A stretch of DNA of 5,148 nucleotides, from positions 1 through 5,148 of the forward strand of contig JAPKEI010000213.1 of the NCBI GenBank assembly GCA_028872685.1, written 5' to 3'. This document shows positions 1 through 5,148 of the stretch, piece by piece (the stretch's first letter is position 1; every line of letters begins with the position of its first letter). The translations under genes and the position numbers were made by a program. Source of the DNA: Verrucomicrobiota bacterium (GTDB lineage Bacteria > Verrucomicrobiota > Verrucomicrobiia > Limisphaerales > UBA1100). Under the pieces are notes generated by a model. That model did no database searches. It saw only the letters and a list, made by a program, of their open reading frames with translations, and was not told the origin of the DNA.

Positions 1-894
1 TCGGCCACGACTTTATTTGCCGAAAAGAAAGCGGCCATTACGCATTCGTTCCTGGGCGTGGGAAAGGCCAATCGCGTGGTGATTGTGGGCGAGGATGGCA
101 AGGTGCAATGGCGCTTTGATATGCCAGCCAGCGATGGATGGGTGTTGCCAAACGGCAATGTTCTGCTCGCGTTGTACGGTACGAAAGGGTTTCCCAACGG
201 CGGGGTGGCAGAGGTGAATCGCAAGACGAAGGAAATTGTGTGGTCTTATAAAGGGCAACAAAAGGAAATCAGCACAGTGCAGCCTTTGGGTGATGGAAAA
301 TATTTGGTGGCCGAACTGGGGCCGGAGCCGCGGGCGATTGTCATCAATCGCGCAGGGAAAATCCTGAAATCTATGGTCTTGGCCTGTCAGAAACAGAACG
401 CGCACATGCAAACCCGGATGCTTCGGATGCTGCCCAATGGAAATTATATCGCGCCACATTTGCTGGATTTTGCGGTGAAGGAATACGAACCGGCCACGGG
501 CAAAGTGCTTCGCAGTTTCCCGACTGACGACCGTGGCCGCGCCAAGCGCGATTGGCCGTTCACGGCCATTCGACTGGCGAATGGCAACACACTCATTGGC
601 TGCACGAACGGAAATCGCATCATCGAGGTAGACGCGAAGGGGAAGATTGTGTGGAGCGTCACCAACGAGGATATTGGCGAGAAACTCTTCGACGACGCCT
701 GCGGTGTGCAGCGCCTGCCTAACGGCAACACGGTTGTCACCAGCTATCACGCCAAGGGTAATGCGGTAAAGCTCTTCGAAGTGACACGCGATAAGAAAGT
801 GGTGTGGCGCTACAACGGTCTTGCCGCGGGCTTCCATCATTTTCAAATCCTGACCACCAACGGCCGGCCATTAAAAAATAACACGTGGAAATAA
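1..894 (+). CDS. PQQ-like (LPNGN-repeat) beta-propeller protein, 5'-truncated by window edge
   Basis: The frame is open from base 1 to a TAA at 892-894, giving 297 visible residues; the true start lies upstream. The first visible residues (SATTLFA, then EKK) look like the end of a signal peptide, so only a short N-terminal stretch is probably missing and the protein is probably periplasmic or secreted. About six repeats of 43-50 residues are visible. Each has a 'GKxxW' type strand followed by a '[LP]xNGNxL' turn, with NGN-like turns near visible residues 51, 97, 146, 194, 241 and 287 and tryptophans at 37, 81, 218 and 269. This is the pattern of PQQ-like/arylsulfotransferase-like propellers. 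The ending (FHHFQILTTNG near residue 280) resembles the close of that family. No catalytic residues can be assigned, so the role may be binding or scaffolding rather than catalysis. Its 3' end overlaps the next gene by 10 bases, suggesting coupled translation. A GTG at 58 is an internal codon rather than the start. Confidence 0.8.
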   Translation, partial: SATTLFAEKKAAITHSFLGVGKANRVVIVGEDGKVQWRFDMPASDGWVLPNGNVLLALYGTKGFPNGGVAEVNRKTKEIVWSYKGQQKEISTVQPLGDGKYLVAELGPEPRAIVINRAGKILKSMVLACQKQNAHMQTRMLRMLPNGNYIAPHLLDFAVKEYEPATGKVLRSFPTDDRGRAKRDWPFTAIRLANGNTLIGCTNGNRIIEVDAKGKIVWSVTNEDIGEKLFDDACGVQRLPNGNTVVTSYHAKGNAVKLFEVTRDKKVVWRYNGLAAGFHHFQILTTNGRPLKNNTWK

Positions 895-1820
895 CGCGCC
901 GCCAATTCCTCGCAAGCACAGCCATTGCGGCGGCTGCGGTGGGAGCTGAGGCGACCGCCAACCCCTTTGCCATCGTGCTCGGCACCGCGCAGGATGGCGG
1001 TTTCCCGCAGGCGGGTTGCAAAAAAGATTGCTGTAAAAATGCGTGGGGCGATGTGGCAATGCGGCGCGACCCCGCCAGCCTTGGAATCATTGATCCGGTT
1101 TCCGGCCAGCGTTGGCTCATCGAATGCACGCCGAGCTTTCCGCGACAAGCTCGGCGACTGGACGCGGCGCAGCCTAAGCTCGCCGGTCGCATTGATGGCA
1201 TTTTGCTCACGCACGCACACATAGGGCATTACGCGGGGCTTCTCCATCTCGGTCGCGAGGTGATGGGCGCGGACGGCGTGCCGGTGCATGTAATGCCGCG
1301 CATGGAAAAATTCCTGCGCACCCAAGGGCCGTGGAGTCAGTTGGTGGGCTTAAAAAATATCGCATTGCGACCGATGCGAGATGGGCGTGCGTTTGCGTTG
1401 AATGAGCGGCTGCGGGTTACTCCCTTTCTCGTGCCGCATCGTGATGAGTTTTCGGAAACGGTCGGCTTTCGCATCGAAGGGCAGCGCCAAAAGATCCTGT
1501 GGCTGCCGGACATCGACAAATGGGAGCGCTGGAAAACGCCGCTCGAAAAAGCGCTCGCCGGCGTGGACGTCGCCTATCTCGATGCTACGTTTTATGCCGA
1601 TGGGGAACTGGGTGGGCGCGATATGTCGAAGATTCCACATCCCTTCATTGCCGAGACGATGCGCCGCTTGAAAAACCAACCCGCCGCCGTGCGTGCCAAG
1701 GTCCGCTTCATTCACCTTAACCACACCAATCCTGCCCACGACCCGCACAGTGCCGCCACCCAAACTATTCGTGCCGCCGGCTTTCGCGTCGCCGAGCAAG
1801 GCGAGCGCGTGAAGTTGTAA
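885..1820 (+). CDS. Tat-exported PqqB-like metallo-beta-lactamase-fold hydrolase
   Basis: This is a 311-residue protein. The start is well fixed: an in-frame TAA lies at 879-881, and GTG at 885 gives MEITRRQFLAST, a twin-arginine signal (T-R-R-x-F-L) followed by an Ala-rich segment and likely cleavage near residues 23-25. The mature part begins with a strand, then GTAQDGGFPQ and a Cys cluster (C45, C49, C50), resembling the PqqB N-terminus. The metal-site region is T109-H-A-H-I-G-H-Y, i.e. HxHxGH instead of the usual HxHxDH. Other likely ligands or conserved positions are H185 (VPHRDEFSETVGF), D209 (LPDIDKWERW), D233 (YLDATFY) and H280 (HLNHTNP). These match a PqqB-related group found in many bacteria outside PQQ biosynthesis operons. 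PqqB itself is a cytoplasmic PQQ-pathway enzyme; export and the absence of other pqq genes here argue against that role. The substrate is unknown. The protein is probably periplasmic and folded with its metal before export. Confidence 0.85.
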   Translation: MEITRRQFLASTAIAAAAVGAEATANPFAIVLGTAQDGGFPQAGCKKDCCKNAWGDVAMRRDPASLGIIDPVSGQRWLIECTPSFPRQARRLDAAQPKLAGRIDGILLTHAHIGHYAGLLHLGREVMGADGVPVHVMPRMEKFLRTQGPWSQLVGLKNIALRPMRDGRAFALNERLRVTPFLVPHRDEFSETVGFRIEGQRQKILWLPDIDKWERWKTPLEKALAGVDVAYLDATFYADGELGGRDMSKIPHPFIAETMRRLKNQPAAVRAKVRFIHLNHTNPAHDPHSAATQTIRAAGFRVAEQGERVKL

Positions 1821-1849
1821 CCGTCCGCCGGTCGGCTCATACTGCGCGC

Positions 1850-2632
1850 ATGCGGTTTTTCACTTTCCTTTTTTGTTTTAGCTGTGCTGTGCGCGCCGCC
1901 GAGCCGGGGCCACTGGTCATCGTCGGCGGCGGCGGCACGCCGTTGGCCGTGCGCCAGCATTTTGTAAAACTCGCGGGCGGCAAGGCCGCGCGCATCGCCG
2001 TGCTTCCGCAGGCATCCAGCCGTGAAGATCGAGGCGAGTCGTCGGTGAAAATGTTCAGTGAACTTGGCGCGAATGTTTTCATCGTCGAGCTGAAAAATCC
2101 CGAGGCTGCCCGCACGCGGTTGAAAGAGGCGACAGCCATTTGGTTTCCCGGCGGCAGCCAAACGGCACTGTACGATGATTTGAAAAAAGCCGGTCTCGTG
2201 AAATATATCCGCGACCGCCACGCGCAAGGATTGCCCATAGCCGGCACCAGCGCAGGCGCGGCAGTGATGTCGGCGGTGATGATTCCTGTCAGGCCTAAAA
2301 AACCCGGTCTGCGTGCGGGCAACACGCCCACCACGCCCGGACTCGGCCTCACGCGCGCGCTTATCATCGACCAGCACTTTGTCGCACGCAACCGGATGAA
2401 TCGGCTGATGAGTGCTGTCCTGGATCACCCGGAGCAGATTGGTGTCGGCATTGGTGAGGCGACGGGGATTGTCGTTCATGGCGACAAGTTCACCGTCAGA
2501 GGAAATGGTAGCGTGATAGTGATTGATGCGCGCCAGGCTAAAATTTCTAACAGTAAACCCGGTGACCTCCAAAGTGGGTCGCGATTAAGTCTACATATTC
2601 TCAAGGCCGGCGAAGCATTTCAGTTCAAGTAA
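1850..2632 (+). CDS. secreted cyanophycinase (peptidase family S51)
   Basis: This 260-residue protein begins with a hydrophobic signal peptide (MRFFTFLFCFSCAVRA, cleavage near residues 16-17). Family S51 cyanophycinases cut cyanophycin (multi-L-arginyl-poly-L-aspartate) to beta-Asp-Arg dipeptides. Visible features are the GGGGTP strand-loop (26-31), FPGGSQ (99-104), the nucleophile elbow GTSAGA with Ser134, DQHF with His176, and GIGEATG with Glu203. Ser-His-Glu spacing matches the Synechocystis CphB triad (Ser132, His174, Glu201, from memory). The substrate-binding equivalents D174, Q175, R180, R182 and R185 are also present. It starts 29 bases after the MBL-fold gene and ends 4 bases before the serine hydrolase. 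Codon use is GC-rich up to about 2497, then turns AT-richer from AGA at 2498, so the gene may be a recombinant. No cyanophycin synthetase is visible, which fits use of external polymer. Related isoaspartyl or dipeptidase E activity cannot be excluded. Confidence 0.88.
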   Translation: MRFFTFLFCFSCAVRAAEPGPLVIVGGGGTPLAVRQHFVKLAGGKAARIAVLPQASSREDRGESSVKMFSELGANVFIVELKNPEAARTRLKEATAIWFPGGSQTALYDDLKKAGLVKYIRDRHAQGLPIAGTSAGAAVMSAVMIPVRPKKPGLRAGNTPTTPGLGLTRALIIDQHFVARNRMNRLMSAVLDHPEQIGVGIGEATGIVVHGDKFTVRGNGSVIVIDARQAKISNSKPGDLQSGSRLSLHILKAGEAFQFK

Positions 2633-2636
2633 CTAA

Positions 2637-3806
2637 ATGAGATTGATTTGCCTCATTCTACTTTTGATCTTTCGGTCGGCAAGCGCGGCGGACCTCACGT
2701 TGTCTTTGGGCAAACCTTCAGATGTCGGCATGGATGCGACTATTCTGGAAGCTGGAGTGAATATGTACCGTAAAGCGATTGAACATGATGAAGTTCGTAG
2801 TGCAGTGATTCTGATTGCCCGAAAGGGCCGGGTGGTTGTGCACGAAACCCTAGGGTGGAAGGATAAGGAGAGCCGAAATCCTCTCAAGAAAAACGCCATG
2901 TTTCGCATGGCTTCCAATACCAAGCCTGTTGTGGCGACTGCCGTCGCGATTTTATCAGAAAAAAGCAGGCTGAAGTTTGATGACCCAGTCTATCGTCATT
3001 TTAGTTCATTTAATAATGACAGAGCAAAAGGAATCACACTGCACCATCTCTTGACTCATACCAGCGGTTTTCGAATCAAACCGATTTTCTTTAAGCCGCT
3101 CATAGAAAAGTCAGTCAAACATCCGAATGCTCCCAGTTTAAAATTGGAGGTGGATCGGTTTGGTGAGATAGGGGCAGCGAAGCCAATTGGAGAAAGTTAT
3201 AGTTACAGCAATGCGGGCTTCAATACTCTGGGGGCAGTGGTTGAGACAGTCACAGGTAAGCCGCTGGAAATGTGTTTGGATCAACTAATCTATAAGCCAC
3301 TTGGAATGAATGACAGTTATCATCATGAGGTGGCCGATAAACTGGATGGCAAATTGGATCGCATGTCGGTGGTTTATTATCGTCGGGAGGGGAAATGGGT
3401 TAAGGGATGGAAGCCTGGTCAACCACCCAAGTATCCTTTTGTTCGAGCTTCAGGAGGAATGATTTCCACAGCCATGGATTATGCGATATTTTGTCAAATG
3501 TATCTCAATGGCGGGGTTTATGGCGGTAAACGAATCCTGAAGACAGAGACGGTTAAATTGATGACCACCCCATACACCGAGTCGCTCTATACGCCCGTTC
3601 AAAAATCCAAACAGGAGCATTATTATGGTTATGGTTGGCGTGTTCACAAGGATGGTGTGTATGGGCACACGGGTTCAGATGGGACTGCTGCATGGGTAGA
3701 TCCCCAGAGACAGTTGATTGTACTTGTCTTCACCCAGAGCCCGACGGGGAATAAGTTGCGTGATCGTTTTTTTAAGCTAGTCCAGTTGGCGGTTGAAAAG
3801 CCCTAG
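2637..3806 (+). CDS. exported serine hydrolase, class C beta-lactamase/PBP-like family
   Basis: This is a 389-residue protein. The start is fixed by an in-frame TAA (2634-2636) directly before ATG. An N-terminal signal peptide is visible (MRLICLILLLIFRSASA, cleavage near 17-18). All three motifs of the beta-lactamase (PF00144) fold are present: SxxK as S93-N-T-K96 in FRMASNTKP, YxN as Y190-S-N192 in SYSYSNAGFN, and the KTG-equivalent H344-T-G346 in YGHTGSDGT. LLTHTSG (138-144) and PLGM (221-224) are also typical of the family. Length and motif spacing fit a full, intact enzyme acting in the periplasm or outside the cell. The family includes esterases, D-aminopeptidases, DD-peptidases and beta-lactamases. 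HTG instead of KTG is common among the esterase/peptidase-like members, so antibiotic resistance should not be assumed. It lies 4 bases after the cyanophycinase and is much more AT-rich (row 3001-3060 is 35% GC) than the genes upstream. Confidence 0.87.
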   Translation: MRLICLILLLIFRSASAADLTLSLGKPSDVGMDATILEAGVNMYRKAIEHDEVRSAVILIARKGRVVVHETLGWKDKESRNPLKKNAMFRMASNTKPVVATAVAILSEKSRLKFDDPVYRHFSSFNNDRAKGITLHHLLTHTSGFRIKPIFFKPLIEKSVKHPNAPSLKLEVDRFGEIGAAKPIGESYSYSNAGFNTLGAVVETVTGKPLEMCLDQLIYKPLGMNDSYHHEVADKLDGKLDRMSVVYYRREGKWVKGWKPGQPPKYPFVRASGGMISTAMDYAIFCQMYLNGGVYGGKRILKTETVKLMTTPYTESLYTPVQKSKQEHYYGYGWRVHKDGVYGHTGSDGTAAWVDPQRQLIVLVFTQSPTGNKLRDRFFKLVQLAVEKP

Positions 3807-3880
3807 CCAACCTACGCTTGTAATGAGCGCATATTCTGTTCTTCTTCCCTCGACCCTCATTCGTGATCAGGTAGAAAAAT

Positions 3881-4894
3881 ATGAAACTAGAAAAAATTGC
3901 TTCGCTGCTCTCAGGCACCTTGAAAGGGGATGGTTCGATTGAAATTAATGGGGTGCGCGGGATAAAGGATGCCAAGGAAGGGGATATTACCTTTTTGGGG
4001 AGCAGAAAATATCTCAAGTTTTTGGAGAATTCCGGTGCTTCTGCGGTTTTGGTCGCAGAGCCAGTCGAAACAGCTCTTTCTCAAATCATTGTTGCAAAAC
4101 CGGAATTGGCCTTTGCCCGTTTAATCAAGGAGTTCCATCCCGAACCGGTTGCAAAGCCGGGAGTTCACTCCAGTGTTGTCGTTGGGGACAATGTGAAGCT
4201 GGGCGATAATATTTCTCTGGCCTCAGGGGTTTGCATTGGGAACAACGTAGTGGTTGGAGATGGGGTGGTGTTACATGCGAATGTAGTTATTGGCGATGAT
4301 TGTCTTATTGACGATCATAGCATTCTACACCCGAATGTTACTCTATATCGGAATTCTGAGCTGGGTAAACACGTTATCCTTCATTCCGGAGTGGTGATTG
4401 GAGCTGACGGATTTGGCTACACGTTGGATGAAGCGGGGCGACATTTCAAAATCAATCAGGTTGGGCGCGTGGTGATTGAGGATCATGTTGAAATTGGGGC
4501 CAATAGTTGCGTGGACCGGGCCGCCTTGGATACGACTCTGATAAAGGAAGGAACCAAAATAGATAATCTGGTGCAGGTAGCGCATAATTGCACGGTGGGG
4601 GAACATTCCATTTTAGTATCTCAAGTCGGGTTGGCCGGCAGTGTGACTTTAGGTCATCATGTTGTGTTGGCGGGGCAGGTGGGAGTGGGAGACCATGTTA
4701 CACTTGGGGATCAGGTAACACTAACTGCAAGGTCTGGTACCTTTCGGGATGTTGAAAGCAATTCAGTGGTCAGCGGATTTCCGGTTGTCTCCAATACCCA
4801 ATGGAAGAGATATATTGTAGCACTTCCTAAACTTCCTGATTTGACAAAAAAGATGAGAAAACTGGAAGCGCGAGTAGATGCAATTGAGCGGTAG
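3881..4894 (+). CDS. lpxD: UDP-3-O-(3-hydroxyacyl)glucosamine N-acyltransferase LpxD
   Basis: LpxD adds the second 3-hydroxyacyl chain (from acyl-ACP) to UDP-3-O-acylglucosamine, the third step of lipid A synthesis, in the cytoplasm as a trimer. The 337 residues match the family's usual length (about 340). The N-terminal uridine-binding domain covers about residues 1-95 (EGDITFLGSRKYLKFL near 33-48). Left-handed beta-helix hexapeptide repeats run from about 97 to 300 (many [IV]GxxV steps). GADGFGY is at 174-180, and the QVAHNCTVGEH block holds H235, equivalent to the catalytic His239 of E. coli. The C-terminal helix (about 315-337) looks coiled-coil, as in other LpxDs. The start is fixed by an in-frame TAG at 3872-3874, leaving only two codons before ATG; no strong ribosome-binding site is seen. 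None of its usual partners (bamA, skp, fabZ, lpxA) is next to it in this window. Its moderate GC (about 42-45% in sampled rows) matches the serine hydrolase, not the genes upstream. Confidence 0.95.
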   Translation: MKLEKIASLLSGTLKGDGSIEINGVRGIKDAKEGDITFLGSRKYLKFLENSGASAVLVAEPVETALSQIIVAKPELAFARLIKEFHPEPVAKPGVHSSVVVGDNVKLGDNISLASGVCIGNNVVVGDGVVLHANVVIGDDCLIDDHSILHPNVTLYRNSELGKHVILHSGVVIGADGFGYTLDEAGRHFKINQVGRVVIEDHVEIGANSCVDRAALDTTLIKEGTKIDNLVQVAHNCTVGEHSILVSQVGLAGSVTLGHHVVLAGQVGVGDHVTLGDQVTLTARSGTFRDVESNSVVSGFPVVSNTQWKRYIVALPKLPDLTKKMRKLEARVDAIER

Positions 4895-4923
4895 CTCGAG
4901 TCTTTACAGTACCCAAATTGAGC
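4882..4923. repeat. 8-bp direct repeat AATTGAGC flanking the right edge of the low-GC block
   Basis: AATTGAGC occurs at 4882-4889 (last codons of lpxD) and again at 4916-4923 (inside the cyanophycinase remnant), 34 bases apart. The second copy overlaps the right arm of the hairpin. A short repeat like this at a composition boundary could be a trace of recombination or slippage, but eight bases can also recur by chance. Confidence 0.3.
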
Positions 4924-4927
4924 TACC
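4890..4927. repeat. 10-bp inverted repeat (hairpin) overlapping the lpxD stop codon
   Basis: GGTAGCTCGA (4890-4899) and TTGAGCTACC (4918-4927) can pair over 10 positions with one G-U wobble, leaving an 18-base loop. The inner seven bases, GTAGCTC/GAGCTAC, are a perfect inverted repeat. The left arm contains the lpxD TAG stop. No T-run follows on either strand, so it is not a standard intrinsic terminator. It could protect the lpxD transcript 3' end. It also straddles the right edge of the low-GC block. Confidence 0.5.
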
Positions 4928-5001
4928 CCGAAAAAGGCAAACTTCAGTCCGCCACCGGGCTGCGGTTGCACGTGCTGAAGGCGGGGCAGGAGTTTTGTTT
5001 G
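4912..5001 (+). pseudogene. remnant of a second cyanophycinase 3' end
   Basis: Thirty codons in this frame align without gaps to residues 230-259 of the cyanophycinase (2537-2626), with 14 identical residues by eye. These include KxS, GxLQS and LxLHxLKAGxxF; here the last block reads LRLHVLKAGQEF. The matching codons differ mostly by synonymous changes toward G/C (for example CTA to TTG, CAT to CAC, ATT to GTG, GGC to GGG), so this is a diverged copy rather than a recent duplicate. A stop in this frame at 4885-4887 and the lpxD gene upstream leave no room for the catalytic domain, so the fragment cannot encode an enzyme. The frame stays open after the homology until TAA at 5089, but that extension looks non-specific. 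It is best read as the old 3' end of a cyanophycinase gene displaced by the low-GC block, or as the tail of a decayed tandem paralogue. Confidence 0.65.
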
Positions 5002-5147
5002 GCGGCAAGTAGCCCTTTTGGACTCACTGGCTCGTCCTTACTTAGTGTGCCGAACCATTCCGCCTTGTCTTTGCGGGGTTCGGGCGCATAATCGCCGTGA
5101 TGATTGAGTTGCGCGGCAATGGGTCGATGGGCTTTTGTGATGGCATG
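4944..5147 (-). CDS. possible C-terminal end of an unidentified protein, cut by window edge
   Basis: Reading the - strand from 5147, the frame is open for 67 codons to a TGA at 4944-4946 and would continue beyond the window. The visible part is hydrophilic (it contains HRPIAAQLNHHGDYAPEP and then KDKAEWFGTL) and has protein-like composition, with many GCC, GGC and CGC codons as in the GC-rich genes of this window. The + strand frame opposite looks like meaningless shadow beyond 5002. I do not recognise a family. The last 19 or so codons lie antisense to the cyanophycinase remnant, so if this is a gene it ends convergently into it, and its original C-terminus may have been altered by the rearrangement. 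Open frames of this length also occur by chance in GC-rich DNA, so this is tentative. Confidence 0.35.
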   Translation of the reverse strand, partial: HAITKAHRPIAAQLNHHGDYAPEPRKDKAEWFGTLSKDEPVSPKGLLAAKQNSCPAFSTCNRSPVAD

Positions 5148-5148
5148 A

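Larger units (their letters stand above)
2498..4905. other. lower-GC block with altered codon use, possible inserted segment
   Basis: Hand-counted 60-base rows give 72% GC at 1921-1980 and 60% at 2401-2460, then 50% at 2521-2580, 40% at 2581-2640, 35% at 3001-3060, 42% at 4261-4320 and 45% at 4561-4620. They return to 60% at 4921-4980 and 58% at 5041-5100. Codons such as AGA (2498) and ATA (2516) appear at the left edge, inside the cyanophycinase gene. The block holds the last 45 or so codons of that gene, the serine hydrolase and lpxD. No integrase, transposase or clear terminal repeats are visible, so the mechanism is open and the edges are approximate to within tens of bases. Ordinary variation in composition between genes is the alternative, but the cyanophycinase remnant just beyond the right edge favours insertion or replacement. 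Confidence 0.5.

Noticed and set aside
13..846. 277-codon open frame on the - strand across the propeller gene
   Set aside because: The + strand frame shows regular LPNGN repeats; the - strand product has low-complexity His/Arg-rich composition typical of shadows.
885..1820. Annotation as PQQ biosynthesis gene pqqB
   Set aside because: A Tat signal, the HxHxGH motif and the absence of pqqA/C/D/E nearby indicate a PqqB-related protein rather than the pathway enzyme.
1843..1850. Perfect palindrome TGCGCGCA directly before and touching the cyanophycinase start codon
   Set aside because: An eight-base palindrome in GC-rich DNA is expected by chance, and there is no second copy to suggest an operator.
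1712..2572. 286-codon open frame on the - strand across the cyanophycinase gene
   Set aside because: Antisense shadow of GC-rich coding DNA; the + strand frame has clear S51 motifs and a signal peptide.
2637..3806. Annotation as a class C beta-lactamase resistance gene (ampC)
   Set aside because: The SxxK and YSN motifs fit the wider family, but HTG replaces KTG and the family contains many esterases and peptidases; there is no regulator or resistance context.
3793..3824. Possible promoter for lpxD: TTGAAA (3793-3798) and TGTAAT (3819-3824)
   Set aside because: The 20-base spacer is too long for a standard sigma-70 promoter, the -35 lies within the upstream gene, and promoter consensus in this group is uncertain.
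4890..4927. Intrinsic transcription terminator after lpxD
   Set aside because: The hairpin has an 18-base loop and no T-run after either arm on either strand.
5112..5126. RGNGS encoded on the + strand, identical to residues 217-221 of the cyanophycinase
   Set aside because: Only five residues, in the wrong order relative to the C-terminal remnant, without flanking similarity, and opposite a plausible - strand frame; likely chance.

Overview
The window looks like chromosomal DNA from a Gram-negative bacterium. I favour the Planctomycetota/Verrucomicrobiota side, most likely Verrucomicrobiota. The reasons are an lpxD gene (lipid A synthesis, so an outer membrane), a run of exported hydrolases, an LPNGN-type beta-propeller, and starts without clear Shine-Dalgarno sequences. 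The taxonomic call is an inference from gene style, not from a marker gene.

Layout, all on the + strand unless stated: (1) 1-894, the 3' part of a PQQ-like (LPNGN) beta-propeller gene cut by the window edge. (2) 885-1820, a Tat-exported PqqB-like metallo-beta-lactamase-fold protein, overlapping the propeller gene by 10 bases. (3) 1850-2632, a secreted cyanophycinase (peptidase S51) with its full catalytic and substrate-binding set. (4) 2637-3806, a secreted serine hydrolase of the class C beta-lactamase/penicillin-binding-protein family. (5) 3881-4894, lpxD. (6) 4895-5148, no intact + strand gene. This stretch holds a hairpin, a fragment resembling the 3' end of a second cyanophycinase, and a possible C-terminal end of an unidentified - strand gene running off the window.

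The most interesting structure is a mosaic. GC content and codon choice change sharply inside the cyanophycinase gene near 2500 and change back just after lpxD near 4900. Hand-counted 60-base rows run about 58-72% GC before, 35-45% inside and 55-60% after. Directly after the second boundary, 30 codons align without gaps to the last 30 codons of the cyanophycinase (14 identical residues, including LxLHxLKAGxxF), but in GC-rich codons. The simplest reading is that a lower-GC block recombined into the 3' part of a resident cyanophycinase gene. That block carried a cyanophycinase 3' end, the serine hydrolase and lpxD, and the old 3' end was left stranded as a remnant. A decayed tandem paralogue is the main alternative.

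Genes 1-4 are closely packed and could be one transcription unit. Genes 2-4 carry recognisable export signals, and the truncated propeller probably does too, which suggests a cell-envelope or extracellular degradative set. Shared function beyond that is inference. lpxD follows after a 74-base gap and belongs to lipid A biosynthesis. No RNA gene, CRISPR array, transposase or integrase is visible.
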